DNA from: Mesonia mobilis DSM 19841
GTDB taxonomy: Bacteria; Bacteroidota; Bacteroidia; Flavobacteriales; Flavobacteriaceae
Reading direction: 5' to 3'
Assembly: GCF_000423405.1 (NCBI RefSeq)
Contig: NZ_AUHX01000004.1
Location: forward strand, 124,001 to 188,000
Length of the DNA stretch: 64,000 nucleotides
This document shows, piece after piece, positions 1 to 8,393 of the stretch. The notes under the pieces were generated by a model. The model saw only the letters and a list, made by a program, of their open reading frames with translations, was not told the DNA's origin and ran no database searches. Within the stretch, counting starts at the first letter, position 1. The number at the start of each line of letters is the position of its first letter. The position numbers and the translations under genes were made by a program.

Positions 1-889
1 TTCTTCAGAAATTAGACCAAATTCAACTTTTTCATTTAGACCGGGCTTTCGGTTAATGATGTCTTCTAGATTTAACCCGGAATATGTGGCTTCGTTAAGT
101 ACTAAAATTAACTTACCTAAAAATTACCAATTGCGCATTATAGCCGGGACCGCTCCTAAACTACCAGATTTTGAGCAACTATTCACCTATATGGTCGATT
201 CTAATCATAACGTTCAAGGAAATGAAAATCTGAATCCGGAAAACGGTAAATCGGTATTTCTTCACCTTAAAAAAACATTTTGGAGCAAAGATTACGAGCT
301 TAAATACCGCCCCAAACTTAGCGCTTGGTATTTAGATGTCGATGATAAAATAGATTTAATCGTGGTGAGTAATTCTCCCCTAGCCTACCGATATGAAAAT
401 ATTGATTTGCATAGAACTTGGGGACTTTCATTACGCAACAATCTTAGCTATAAAAACTTTAGAACCAACCTCGGAATTAGCTTTTCCGGGCAATCGCAAA
501 TTTTAAACGCCAGCGAAAATTATAACGATGATTACCTCTACGCGGTTCAAGTAAACACCAACGTTTCGTATACCGTCGATAAATGGAATACGACCTTCTC
601 CGGCTTTTTTAAATAAAATGGTCCTACCTATCAATTTGTGTATGGCGGAGAAAATCAAGATGAAATTTCACGAAGTAAACTCGAAGGTTTTGGTTGGTTA
701 AACACTTCGATTAGAAAAACCTTTTTTGATGATTTTGAAGTTACTCTTGGCGCCAGAAATGTACTCGATATCACGCGCGTTAACCTTAGCAATGGTCAAG
801 GTGGCGCTCACAGTGCCGGAGCTCAAAGTCAGTTGCTGGGTTACGGAAGATCCTACTTTTTAAAACTATTATACAACCTTAATTTTTAA
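1..889 (+). pseudogene. TonB-dependent receptor, C-terminal part, interrupted by an in-frame stop
   Basis: The frame is open from base 2 and encodes the C-terminal beta-barrel strands of an outer-membrane TonB-dependent receptor: alternating aromatic/polar strands, a late GARNVLDI segment, and the terminal GYGRSYFLKLLYNLNF that ends in Phe as barrel proteins do. A TAA at 614-616 follows SGFFK, and the same frame then continues NGPTYQFVYGG to a normal stop at 887-889. In relatives a Tyr codon is expected at that point, so one base change (TAT or TAC to TAA) explains the break. The 5' end lies outside the window. Next to hmuY-like genes the substrate is probably haem. It may be a pseudogene, a recent nonsense allele or a sequencing error. 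Confidence 0.8.
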
Positions 890-893
890 ACCT

Positions 894-2309
894 ATGAAAT
901 ATAAATTTCACCTATTTAGCCTATTGCTTATCGCATTTTTAACAGCGTGTAGCGATGATGATAACGATACCGGAATTAGCAATGAATTTGTCGTTGCTTT
1001 TGAAAATCAAAATTACAGTTTTACCAATAGCGATACCGACAGAGAAATTAATTTAGTTTTTTCTGAAGAAGCTTCGCAAAGCGGAACGATTAGTATCACT
1101 TATACCGAAAACGGTTTAATTTACGGTATAGATTTTAGCACAACACCACAAGCCAATAGTGGTATTATCGAAATTCCTTTTGAAGCAGGAACTACCGAAA
1201 CTTCTTTCACATTCGAAAAACTAACACCTAACCCTATCGAAGGTGAAGAACTAAAGAGCGTTACTTTTTTAATTGCTGAAGTAACCAATGGTTTCTCACA
1301 AGGGAACACCACATTCACTGCCAATTATTTTGACGCTGCTTCTGCCGGCGGAAGCGTTGCTCCAGAACTTGGCGGTCCCAATCAAGGAAATCAGGTTTAT
1401 GTCGATTTAAGTACCAGTACCGAAAAAATCGTTGAACGCGATCGTTGGGATCTTGCTTTTTACAGTAAAGATGAGTTTCGAGTAAAATTAAATTCTTCAC
1501 TCTTTATGATGGCGGCAGCATTAGAAGAAACGAATATCGATAATGTGGTGGCGAACGATGTGCTTCAGCTTCAAAATCAAATGCAATTATTGCAAGATGG
1601 TTCTAACGAATATGTAGATGATCCCAGCGGAAGTATTTCTGAAACGGCTATCGATGAAGTTTCAAACACAATTGAAGAGAATAAAGTTTACCTCATCAAT
1701 ATGGGTAACGAAGTAGGCACAAACACGCCGGAAGTTGGTAGCGTTGCCGTTGCAGGCGATTATCGTGGCTGGATGAAGGTTCGCGTTCATCAAGAAAACG
1801 GAGAATATGTATTGCAATATGCAGATTTAGAAGCCTCGACTCACCAAGAAGTTACAATTTCAAAATCACCGGAGTATAACTTTACGTTTTTCAGCTTAGT
1901 CAATGAAACGATTGTCGATGTAGAACCTAAAGCAACCCAATGGGATTTAAATTTTAGCGTTTTTGTTGAAGTGTTAGACTTACCGGGCGGTGGGCAAACA
2001 GCTTATGGTTTTTCAGATTATGTAGCTACAAATGTATTAGCAGAAACAAAAGCTTATGAAGTTTCAGCAAACGAAAATCTTAACTATCAGAATTTCTCTT
2101 TAGAAGATATTGATGAAAACGAATTCGAGATCGATCAACGTGTAATTGGTAGTAATTGGAGAGATGTTTTCTCTCAATCGGTCACTCCTAATTTATTCTA
2201 TGTAATCGAAGATCCAGATGGAAACCTTTACAAATTAAGATTTACAGCCTTAGTAAATGAAAACGGAGTTAGAGGTTATCCTTCTTTTGAATACAGTCTT
2301 TTAAACTAA
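894..2309 (+). CDS. hmuY: HmuY-family haem-binding lipoprotein
   Basis: A 471-residue lipoprotein. The signal peptide ends in a lipobox LTAC with Cys19, followed by an Asp-rich stretch (SDDDND) typical of surface-exposed Bacteroidota lipoproteins. Residues about 30-140 look like a Calx-beta/Ig-type strand domain. From about 165 onward is the HmuY-type fold (VYVDLSTSTEKIVERDRWDLAF), with a second WDLNF-type element near residue 340. HmuY proteins bind haem and pass it to a TonB receptor. The gene starts 4 bp after the receptor stop, so the two are surely cotranscribed. Haem as ligand is inferred from family and neighbours; haem-coordinating residues were not identified. Confidence 0.8.
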   Translation: MKYKFHLFSLLLIAFLTACSDDDNDTGISNEFVVAFENQNYSFTNSDTDREINLVFSEEASQSGTISITYTENGLIYGIDFSTTPQANSGIIEIPFEAGTTETSFTFEKLTPNPIEGEELKSVTFLIAEVTNGFSQGNTTFTANYFDAASAGGSVAPELGGPNQGNQVYVDLSTSTEKIVERDRWDLAFYSKDEFRVKLNSSLFMMAAALEETNIDNVVANDVLQLQNQMQLLQDGSNEYVDDPSGSISETAIDEVSNTIEENKVYLINMGNEVGTNTPEVGSVAVAGDYRGWMKVRVHQENGEYVLQYADLEASTHQEVTISKSPEYNFTFFSLVNETIVDVEPKATQWDLNFSVFVEVLDLPGGGQTAYGFSDYVATNVLAETKAYEVSANENLNYQNFSLEDIDENEFEIDQRVIGSNWRDVFSQSVTPNLFYVIEDPDGNLYKLRFTALVNENGVRGYPSFEYSLLN

Positions 2310-2341
2310 TATATCATTCAACATTAAAAATTATTCAACCT

Positions 2342-3589
2342 ATGAAAACAAAACTATTATTTATTGCATTATTTAGCATCGCGCTAATTTCTAATGCACA
2401 ACAAGCAGTAAACCTCTCGATGGGAGCAGAGTATACGAACGAAGTTTTTTACGATTTTTCTGAAAATGAAAGTTATTCGTACACCGCTGCAGATTGGGAT
2501 ATTGCCTTTTTAAGAACAAGTGCTACTAGTATAGGATTACGCATTAATTCTAATATCGAACTTTTTGAAGCTTCTAACGATGAGAATGATTGGGCAACTA
2601 TCGATGTTGCCAACGAAGCCAACTGGACGCAACTTTACAATAGCAGTGAAGATTGGTATGATGGAGCTTTTAGCAATGCTTCAGAAAACACTCCTCCTTT
2701 TGGTTACGGTTGGGGTATTTACGATTTAGGAGATCATGTAGTTTACGGTACTATTGTTTTTGTTTTAAAATATGAAGACAATACTTACAGAAAGTTTTTT
2801 ATCGAGCAATATGCAGCGGGTTATACTTTTAAATATGCTACTTGGGATGAATCTACTTCAACTTGGAGTGCAGATGTTATAGCAACGGTATCAAATAGCA
2901 GTAACCCAGATCGCATTTTTAATTATTACAGTTTAAAAAACGATACAGAAGTAGTAGCTGAACCTGCCACGACTGATTGGGATATCAAATTCACTCAATA
3001 TTATACAGAAATTAATATGGGAACTCCTGTAATATATAAAGTTACCGGAGCTTTACAGCATCCGGATGTTACTGTTGCAGAAAATGTAGAAACAGGAAAC
3101 GGAGATCCAAACAACCAAACTTACATTTCTGAAATTAATACTATTGGTCGCGATTGGAAATCTTATAATATGGGAGCAAATGCTTACGATGTTGCACCCG
3201 ATGTTTATTATTACGTAAAAGATATAGACAACAATGTATACCGTTTACATTTCACTTCATTTGACGGTCGCTCAACAGGAAACTTAAGTTTTAATGTTGA
3301 AGATGTAACCAGTCAATTAAGTGTTACAAATTTTGATAACGGAGATTCTTTCGGTTTTTACCCGAACCCGGCAAAAGGACAGATTGAAATTCTTTATGAA
3401 AATAAAATTTCAACAGACGTTAACGTAGCGATCTACAGTATGACCGGACAAAAAGTTCTTGAGAAAGAATTAAAAAATGATGGTTTCTACAATCAAAAAT
3501 TAGATATCTCACATTTAAATACCGGAAACTATGTGATCAAGTTTTCTACCGGTAACCAATCGACTACCAAAAAGTTAATTGTACAATAA
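2342..3589 (+). CDS. HmuY-like protein with type IX secretion C-terminal sorting domain
   Basis: A 415-residue secreted protein with a signal peptide ending near SNAQQ. The body carries the same WDIAF and WDIKF elements as the preceding HmuY lipoprotein, so it is a HmuY-like domain, but there is no lipobox. The C-terminus (about 338-415) is a type A type IX secretion sorting domain: FYPNPAKGQIEI, then VAIYSMTGQKVLEKEL, then LNTGNYVIKFSTG and KKLIVQ. It lies 32 bp downstream of hmuY, before a strong terminator, and is the last gene of the receptor operon. It may act as a released or surface-attached haem-binding protein; that role is inferred. Confidence 0.75.
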   Translation: MKTKLLFIALFSIALISNAQQAVNLSMGAEYTNEVFYDFSENESYSYTAADWDIAFLRTSATSIGLRINSNIELFEASNDENDWATIDVANEANWTQLYNSSEDWYDGAFSNASENTPPFGYGWGIYDLGDHVVYGTIVFVLKYEDNTYRKFFIEQYAAGYTFKYATWDESTSTWSADVIATVSNSSNPDRIFNYYSLKNDTEVVAEPATTDWDIKFTQYYTEINMGTPVIYKVTGALQHPDVTVAENVETGNGDPNNQTYISEINTIGRDWKSYNMGANAYDVAPDVYYYVKDIDNNVYRLHFTSFDGRSTGNLSFNVEDVTSQLSVTNFDNGDSFGFYPNPAKGQIEILYENKISTDVNVAIYSMTGQKVLEKELKNDGFYNQKLDISHLNTGNYVIKFSTGNQSTTKKLIVQ

Positions 3590-3616
3590 TTCTTATTATT
3601 TTTTTTGAACGTAATG

Positions 3617-3641
3617 AAAGCTACCTTCGGGTAGCTTTTCT
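3617..3641 (+). terminator. Rho-independent terminator of the HmuY operon
   Basis: A 9-bp perfect stem (AAAGCTACC / GGTAGCTTT) with a UUCG tetraloop is followed by TTCTTGTTTT. It lies 28 bp after the stop of the type IX secreted HmuY-like gene. Confidence 0.85.
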
Positions 3642-3741
3642 TGTTTTAAATCAATCTAATTACAAAATACTCAAAAACAACTATTTAAATTGTTTCTACT
3701 TTTATTTACATCTAATTTAGAAGAAATTAAAAAGAAAAGTT

Positions 3742-3984
3742 ATGAGTATTAGACTAGGAAACAGTTGCGTAAACTGCCAGAAATATGAAGATCATTTTTG
3801 CCAACTTCACGAAACGACCGTAGGCACAAAACATACTTGCGATAGTTTTGATATGCGTGCAGCCATTAAAGACGATCCAAATTGCACGACGTGTTCAAGA
3901 TATATGAGTGCAACCTGCCCAAACCCTAAAAAGGCAGCGCCGCATATGTTATGTAATCATTGGGCTCCGCAAGAAGTTGCCTAA
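3742..3984 (+). CDS. Small Cys-rich protein with two internal four-Cys repeats
   Basis: An 80-residue cytoplasmic-type protein with no signal peptide or membrane segment. It has eight Cys at 9, 12, 20, 33, 48, 51, 59 and 71, forming two copies of C-x2-C-x7-C-x(11-12)-C. Each copy also has an aromatic residue three positions after its second Cys (Tyr15, Tyr54). This looks like a duplicated zinc-ribbon-like or other metal-binding unit. It is monocistronic, between a terminator upstream and a bidirectional terminator downstream. I recognise it only as a conserved flavobacterial hypothetical; a metal-binding role is inferred from the Cys spacing. Confidence 0.75.
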   Translation: MSIRLGNSCVNCQKYEDHFCQLHETTVGTKHTCDSFDMRAAIKDDPNCTTCSRYMSATCPNPKKAAPHMLCNHWAPQEVA

Positions 3985-4006
3985 TTGACTAAATGTATAA
4001 AAATAG

Positions 4007-4033
4007 AAAATCACTCTAACGAGTGATTTTTTT
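4007..4033. terminator. Bidirectional terminator
   Basis: A 10-bp stem (AAAATCACTC / GAGTGATTTT) with loop TAAC has a T-run on both strands. It sits between the Cys-rich gene on the plus strand and the histidine kinase on the minus strand and can serve both. Confidence 0.85.
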
Positions 4034-4036
4034 ATT

Positions 4037-5875
4037 TTAAACTTTTTGAAAGCAAATAACAAATTCAGTCCCTTTCCCTTCAATAGGATTTATTTCTAGA
4101 GTTGCATTATTGGAAAGTAAATACTGTTTTACCAATAATAAACCAATCCCTGTACCGTGTTCATTAAACGTACCAAACTCAGAAACAACCTTAGTTTGAT
4201 TGGTTTTTATCTCGGTTATCTTATTTTCTTTAATTGGTTCACCGGCATTAAAAATTTTAAGACAGGCATTTTTCTCTTGTTCAGCATAGCTAATTTTAAT
4301 CAAATCGTTTTCCGGAGTAAATTTTACGGCATTCGATAATAAATTATGAAGAATAACACTTAAATGTGCAGGATCTACATAAATTAAAAGTTGCTTTAAA
4401 CCGTTACTTTCATGAGCTATAGTGACGTTTTTGTTTCTAGCAATTACAAAATAAACATCGACTACTTCATTTACCTTATCAATAAGATCAACCTTTTTTA
4501 GATTCACCTCATTATTCTCCATTTGATTAGTTGCCCATTTTAAAAGGTTTCTAAGCATTAAAGAGGTAGAGCTTAATTGCATGTGCATTTCTTTTAAAAC
4601 CTCTTTTTGTTCTTCTTCAGAAAAAGCACCTTCTTTTAAAAGTTCTATGAGTTGCAATAGCGAAGACATAGGCGATTTTAGATCGTGAGATAAAATCGAA
4701 AACATCTTATTTTTACTTTGGTTAATTTTATTTAGCTGTTCATTTTTAATCGATAATTCTTTGTTCAGTAGGGATTTCTGTCGGTTAGCTTTTCGTAATC
4801 TTAAAAAGAAAACCAGTCCTATAATTGTTTTTACAACAACAATTATGAATAATATTTTTATGATCATTAACTTTTTTTCTGACGCTGCTTTTTGGTAGCT
4901 TAATAATTTATTTTCTTCTTCTTGATATTCTAACTGAAGTAAATTTATTTGATCGAGTTGTTTATCGTTGTACAACGAATCTCTATACTCAATATTTTCT
5001 TCAGCATAAAAATCTCTTTTAATTGTATCACCAATTTTTTGGTAAATGTCGCTTAATATTCCCGTATTCCTTTCTAAATCCCAATAAGAGTTGGTTATTT
5101 TTGCATAACGGTAGGCTTTTAAAGCATTTTTTTCTGCTTGGGAAAATTGTTTTAGCGTTAAGTTAACTTCAGCCAAACCAGCATAAGCAAAAGATTTTTC
5201 CCAATTACTTAATTCTTTCGAATTACTTAGCAAGTCTTGATAAGCTTGTTTAGATTTTTCAAACTTTCTTTCTAGAAATAGCAGCTGAGCTTTACGGTTT
5301 TGTATTTTATGTAAAACTCCTTTTCGGTTAGATTCTACAGCAAATTTATGAGAACGATCTAAAAATTGCTTCGCCTTTCTTAGGTTATGAAGTTCTAAAT
5401 AAGAAATACTTTTGTTGAAGTAATAAGAAGAAAGTAAAAATTTATCATCTTCAATGAGGCTTATCGCTTTATCGAAATACAAAATAGCAACTTCGTGCCT
5501 ATCTATTGCTTGCTGAATTAAACCAATACCAGCATAAGATTTGCTTTCTCCTACGACATCATTATGATTTTTAAAACCAGAAACAGCCTTTAAAAAATAC
5601 TTTAAAGAATTGCTGTAATTACCATTTACATAGAATAATCCCGCATACGTAAAATTGATTTCTGGGACATCATCATAATTGTTTTCAACCGCAATTTTCT
5701 CTGCCAATTGCGTACTTACTAATGCTTCTTGAAAATTATCCTGATACTTTTGTTTAGCTTGCTCTAAATAATAGTGAATAGAATCATTACTTGTTGATAC
5801 TTCCGGATCACAAAACCCATGAAAAGAACTCATCAACAAAACAAAAGAAGAAACACGTAAGAATTTTAAAATCAT
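4037..5875 (-). CDS. TPR-containing sensor histidine kinase
   Basis: A 612-residue membrane kinase. It has a signal/anchor segment at 1-22, tetratricopeptide-type helical repeats from about 30 to 290 (periplasmic by topology), one transmembrane helix at about 336-358, a short coiled coil, then HisKA with the phospho-acceptor His397 in SILSHDLKSPMSS. A HATPase_c domain follows: N box in HNLLSNAVKF and G box in GTGIGLLLVKQ. It has no receiver domain and no adjacent response regulator, so it is an orphan kinase here. The TPR sensor suggests recognition of a protein or peptide partner, but the signal is unknown. Confidence 0.88.
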   Translation of the reverse strand: MILKFLRVSSFVLLMSSFHGFCDPEVSTSNDSIHYYLEQAKQKYQDNFQEALVSTQLAEKIAVENNYDDVPEINFTYAGLFYVNGNYSNSLKYFLKAVSGFKNHNDVVGESKSYAGIGLIQQAIDRHEVAILYFDKAISLIEDDKFLLSSYYFNKSISYLELHNLRKAKQFLDRSHKFAVESNRKGVLHKIQNRKAQLLFLERKFEKSKQAYQDLLSNSKELSNWEKSFAYAGLAEVNLTLKQFSQAEKNALKAYRYAKITNSYWDLERNTGILSDIYQKIGDTIKRDFYAEENIEYRDSLYNDKQLDQINLLQLEYQEEENKLLSYQKAASEKKLMIIKILFIIVVVKTIIGLVFFLRLRKANRQKSLLNKELSIKNEQLNKINQSKNKMFSILSHDLKSPMSSLLQLIELLKEGAFSEEEQKEVLKEMHMQLSSTSLMLRNLLKWATNQMENNEVNLKKVDLIDKVNEVVDVYFVIARNKNVTIAHESNGLKQLLIYVDPAHLSVILHNLLSNAVKFTPENDLIKISYAEQEKNACLKIFNAGEPIKENKITEIKTNQTKVVSEFGTFNEHGTGIGLLLVKQYLLSNNATLEINPIEGKGTEFVICFQKV

Positions 5876-5926
5876 CCTTTTAAAAAATTGATGTTAAAAT
5901 AGTGTAAAATTCTAATTCAAACCAAA

Positions 5927-6790
5927 TTAGTGATAATTCTTAAAAATTTTTAAGGCTTCATTATAAGAAGCTTCAAAACTTCCCATTTTTACCTGTGAAT
6001 CTGTTTTTTGAGAGGTAAAATACGACACTAATTTTTCGGTAGGCATATTTCCCGTTAGTTCATCTTTTGCCATCGGACAACCGCCAAAACCTTGTATAGC
6101 GCCGTCAAAACGTTTACAACCGGCAAGATAAGCTGCATTCACTTTTTCGTGCCAAGAATCTGGTGTAGTGTGTAAATGTGCACCGAACTCTATTTCTGGA
6201 TACTGCGGAATTAAATTTGAAAACAAATATGTAATCGTTTCTGCATCAGAAGTTCCTACGGTATCAGAAAGTGAAAGAATTTTCACACCTAAATTAGAGA
6301 GTTTTTCGGTCCACTCGCCTACGATCTCGACATTCCAAGGATCACCGTAAGGATTGCCAAAACCCATCGAAAGGTAAGCCACGACTTCTTTATTGTTCTG
6401 GTTCGCTAATTCAAGAATTTCTTTTAAAATATCAACCGATTGATCGATGGTTTTATGCGTGTTCCGCATCTGAAAATTTTCAGAAATCGAAAATGGGTAA
6501 CCTAAATAATCAATCTCGGGATGAACCACCGCATCTTGCGCTCCACGAACATTAGCAACGATCGCCAGTAATTTACTTTTGGTTGAAGAAAGATCTAATT
6601 GGGCTAAAACTTCTTTGGTATCTACCATTTGCGGAATGGCTTGTGGCGAAACAAAACTACCAAAATCAATAGTATCAAAACCACAGCGCAATAATGACTG
6701 TATATATTGAACTTTTTTTTCGGTAGGAATAAAAGTTTTAATGCCTTGCATAGCATCACGGGGGCATTCAATAAGCTTGATGTTATCCAT
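5927..6790 (-). CDS. mvaB: Hydroxymethylglutaryl-CoA lyase
   Basis: A 287-residue TIM-barrel enzyme that cleaves HMG-CoA to acetoacetate and acetyl-CoA, the last step of leucine breakdown. Visible are the N-terminal ECPRDAMQG with the catalytic Arg11 and metal-ligand Asp12, the metal-binding HLH at 205-207, and the signature GFGGCP with the active-site Cys at 238. Length matches bacterial family members. It is probably transcribed on its own; no other leucine-degradation gene is adjacent, although an amino-acid dehydrogenase lies about 8 kb away. Confidence 0.9.
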   Translation of the reverse strand: MDNIKLIECPRDAMQGIKTFIPTEKKVQYIQSLLRCGFDTIDFGSFVSPQAIPQMVDTKEVLAQLDLSSTKSKLLAIVANVRGAQDAVVHPEIDYLGYPFSISENFQMRNTHKTIDQSVDILKEILELANQNNKEVVAYLSMGFGNPYGDPWNVEIVGEWTEKLSNLGVKILSLSDTVGTSDAETITYLFSNLIPQYPEIEFGAHLHTTPDSWHEKVNAAYLAGCKRFDGAIQGFGGCPMAKDELTGNMPTEKLVSYFTSQKTDSQVKMGSFEASYNEALKIFKNYH

Positions 6791-6887
6791 ATTCCAAATA
6801 TACAGTTTCAGGCTAAAAAAATGAATATTTTATAAAAATTCTCTGAATTAAGAGGGAAAAATAAATATTCTTCAAAAGAAACGTAAT

Positions 6888-7640
6888 TTATATTTCAACA
6901 GGAAGTAAAATCGGTCCTAAATAACCAAACCAAATAGCAAAACCTGATAGTCCACCCACTAAACCCGCTAAAACAAAACTGAACCGGTATTGAATAGGAA
7001 TCACTTTAAAAATAACATATAAACTTACAGCAGCTCCAATCATCATCATCATTAACGGTAGAGTCCAAACATTCCAACCTAAATATTCTGAAATGCGAAA
7101 TTCATCACCTGCGTAAAATTGAGTTTTCCCAAGAACTTCTTCGACCAAACCGTGAACTGCATTAAAAACTTCTCTTAAAATGAAAAGTGCTAAAAATACT
7201 CCGAGCCAATCCAAAACTTTAAACTCTGATTTATGCTTAGATTTTCTAAAATACAGAATAAATAAACCAATAATACTTGTTAAGATAGTTTGCAAAGGCC
7301 CGCCAATAGTTATCAATATTGACCGTGTAGGATTATGAGGATATTTTTCTTCAATCGGTTTAAAATAAGGCTCTAATAGTTTTTCTCCTTCAGTTGGATT
7401 AGCTTCAAGTTTATCTCGGTTATCTTCAAAAAACTTCTGAAAAGCAATTACGTCTTCATCTTCCCAATAGCCTTCAGGAGCACTGGTCATACTCCCATAA
7501 AAAAGTTTAGCATCGTTACCCAGCAACTCTGCCATTGTGATATGTCCTAATTCGTGTGATAATGTTCCTATAACCGTAAAGAGCATAAATCCCAATACAG
7601 TAATTAGAAAAAATTTCAGTTTAAAGTTGAAAGTGACCAT
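6888..7640 (-). CDS. Membrane protein with HExxH motif, putative M50-like metallopeptidase
   Basis: A 250-residue multi-pass protein. The first transmembrane segment (about 8-30) runs directly into SHELGHITMAELLG, an HExxH zinc motif placed at the membrane as in site-2-type M50 proteases and related chaperone-like membrane proteins. A hydrophilic stretch (about 45-105) is followed by three or four further helices. The DG or NxxPG motif that supplies the third metal ligand of true M50 enzymes is not evident, although NAVH near residue 163 is a possible ligand site. It begins 4 bp after the LysE gene and is probably cotranscribed with it. Protease activity is tentative. Confidence 0.6.
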   Translation of the reverse strand: MVTFNFKLKFFLITVLGFMLFTVIGTLSHELGHITMAELLGNDAKLFYGSMTSAPEGYWEDEDVIAFQKFFEDNRDKLEANPTEGEKLLEPYFKPIEEKYPHNPTRSILITIGGPLQTILTSIIGLFILYFRKSKHKSEFKVLDWLGVFLALFILREVFNAVHGLVEEVLGKTQFYAGDEFRISEYLGWNVWTLPLMMMMIGAAVSLYVIFKVIPIQYRFSFVLAGLVGGLSGFAIWFGYLGPILLPVEI

Positions 7641-7644
7641 TCAA

Positions 7645-8262
7645 CTAAAATAGAATAAAAATCGCAATTCCTATAAAAACAACAATTTGCATCCATTTTA
7701 AAAATACTCCCGAATGTTGGTGTTTTTCTAAATAAGTTTTTAAAGATCCTGCTAAGAAAGCAATACTCCCGAAAACAAGGAATGAAACGAGAATAAACAA
7801 AACTCCTAACACGTAAAACTGTAGAGTTTCATTTAATTCTTCGGAAAATAGAAAACCGGGGAAAAGCGCTAAAAAGAATAAAGAAACTTTCGGGTTTAAG
7901 ACATTCATCATAAAACCTTGTCGAAATAATCCAAATATTGGTTTGGCCTCAAACTCATCATTCGAAAAATTGATCTGATTTGAAGATCGATAAACCTTAT
8001 AAGCCAAGAAAAGTAAATAGGCAGCTCCAAAAATCTTCAACAGCATAAATAGCATTTCATTCTTAGCGATCAATAAAGAAACCCCAAAAGCTACGAGTGA
8101 AGTATGTACCAAACATCCCGTCATTAACCCTGCCACGACCGCAAAAGCATATTTTTTACCAAACCGAATACTTTGTACCAACACGAAGATATTATCGGGC
8201 CCCGGTGAAAGCGCCAAAGCAAAAACTGCTAAACAAAAGGAGATGAGAATTTCGGTATTCAT
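7645..8262 (-). CDS. LysE/RhtB-family amino-acid exporter
   Basis: A 205-residue inner-membrane protein with about six transmembrane helices. It opens with the family hallmark ALSPGPDNIFVLVQS and has a second conserved segment, NPKVSLFFLALFPGFL, mid-protein. Relatives export amino acids such as lysine, threonine or homoserine; the substrate cannot be read from sequence. The membrane metallopeptidase-like gene follows after 4 bp. A dispersed hairpin repeat lies just upstream (8301-8330). Confidence 0.88.
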   Translation of the reverse strand: MNTEILISFCLAVFALALSPGPDNIFVLVQSIRFGKKYAFAVVAGLMTGCLVHTSLVAFGVSLLIAKNEMLFMLLKIFGAAYLLFLAYKVYRSSNQINFSNDEFEAKPIFGLFRQGFMMNVLNPKVSLFFLALFPGFLFSEELNETLQFYVLGVLFILVSFLVFGSIAFLAGSLKTYLEKHQHSGVFLKWMQIVVFIGIAIFILF

Positions 8263-8300
8263 TTAAATTTTAATGAAGTATTCAATTTATTCGACGATTC

Positions 8301-8330
8301 GTCATGCTGAACTTGATTCAGCATCACATC
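8301..8330. repeat. Dispersed hairpin repeat, single copy between lysE-like gene and pyrD
   Basis: It contains a perfect 8-bp inverted repeat, ATGCTGAA and TTCAGCAT, around the pentamer CTTGA (8304-8324), preceded by GTC. It belongs to the same family as the units at 37357-37377 and 43420-43440 but with a different, still fully paired, stem. It lies in a 131-bp intergenic region between two genes of the same strand. Confidence 0.7.
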
Positions 8331-8393
8331 AATTTAAGATCAGAAAATTACTAAACTAACTTCGACTCTGCTCAATATGAATGAAATCTCGGA

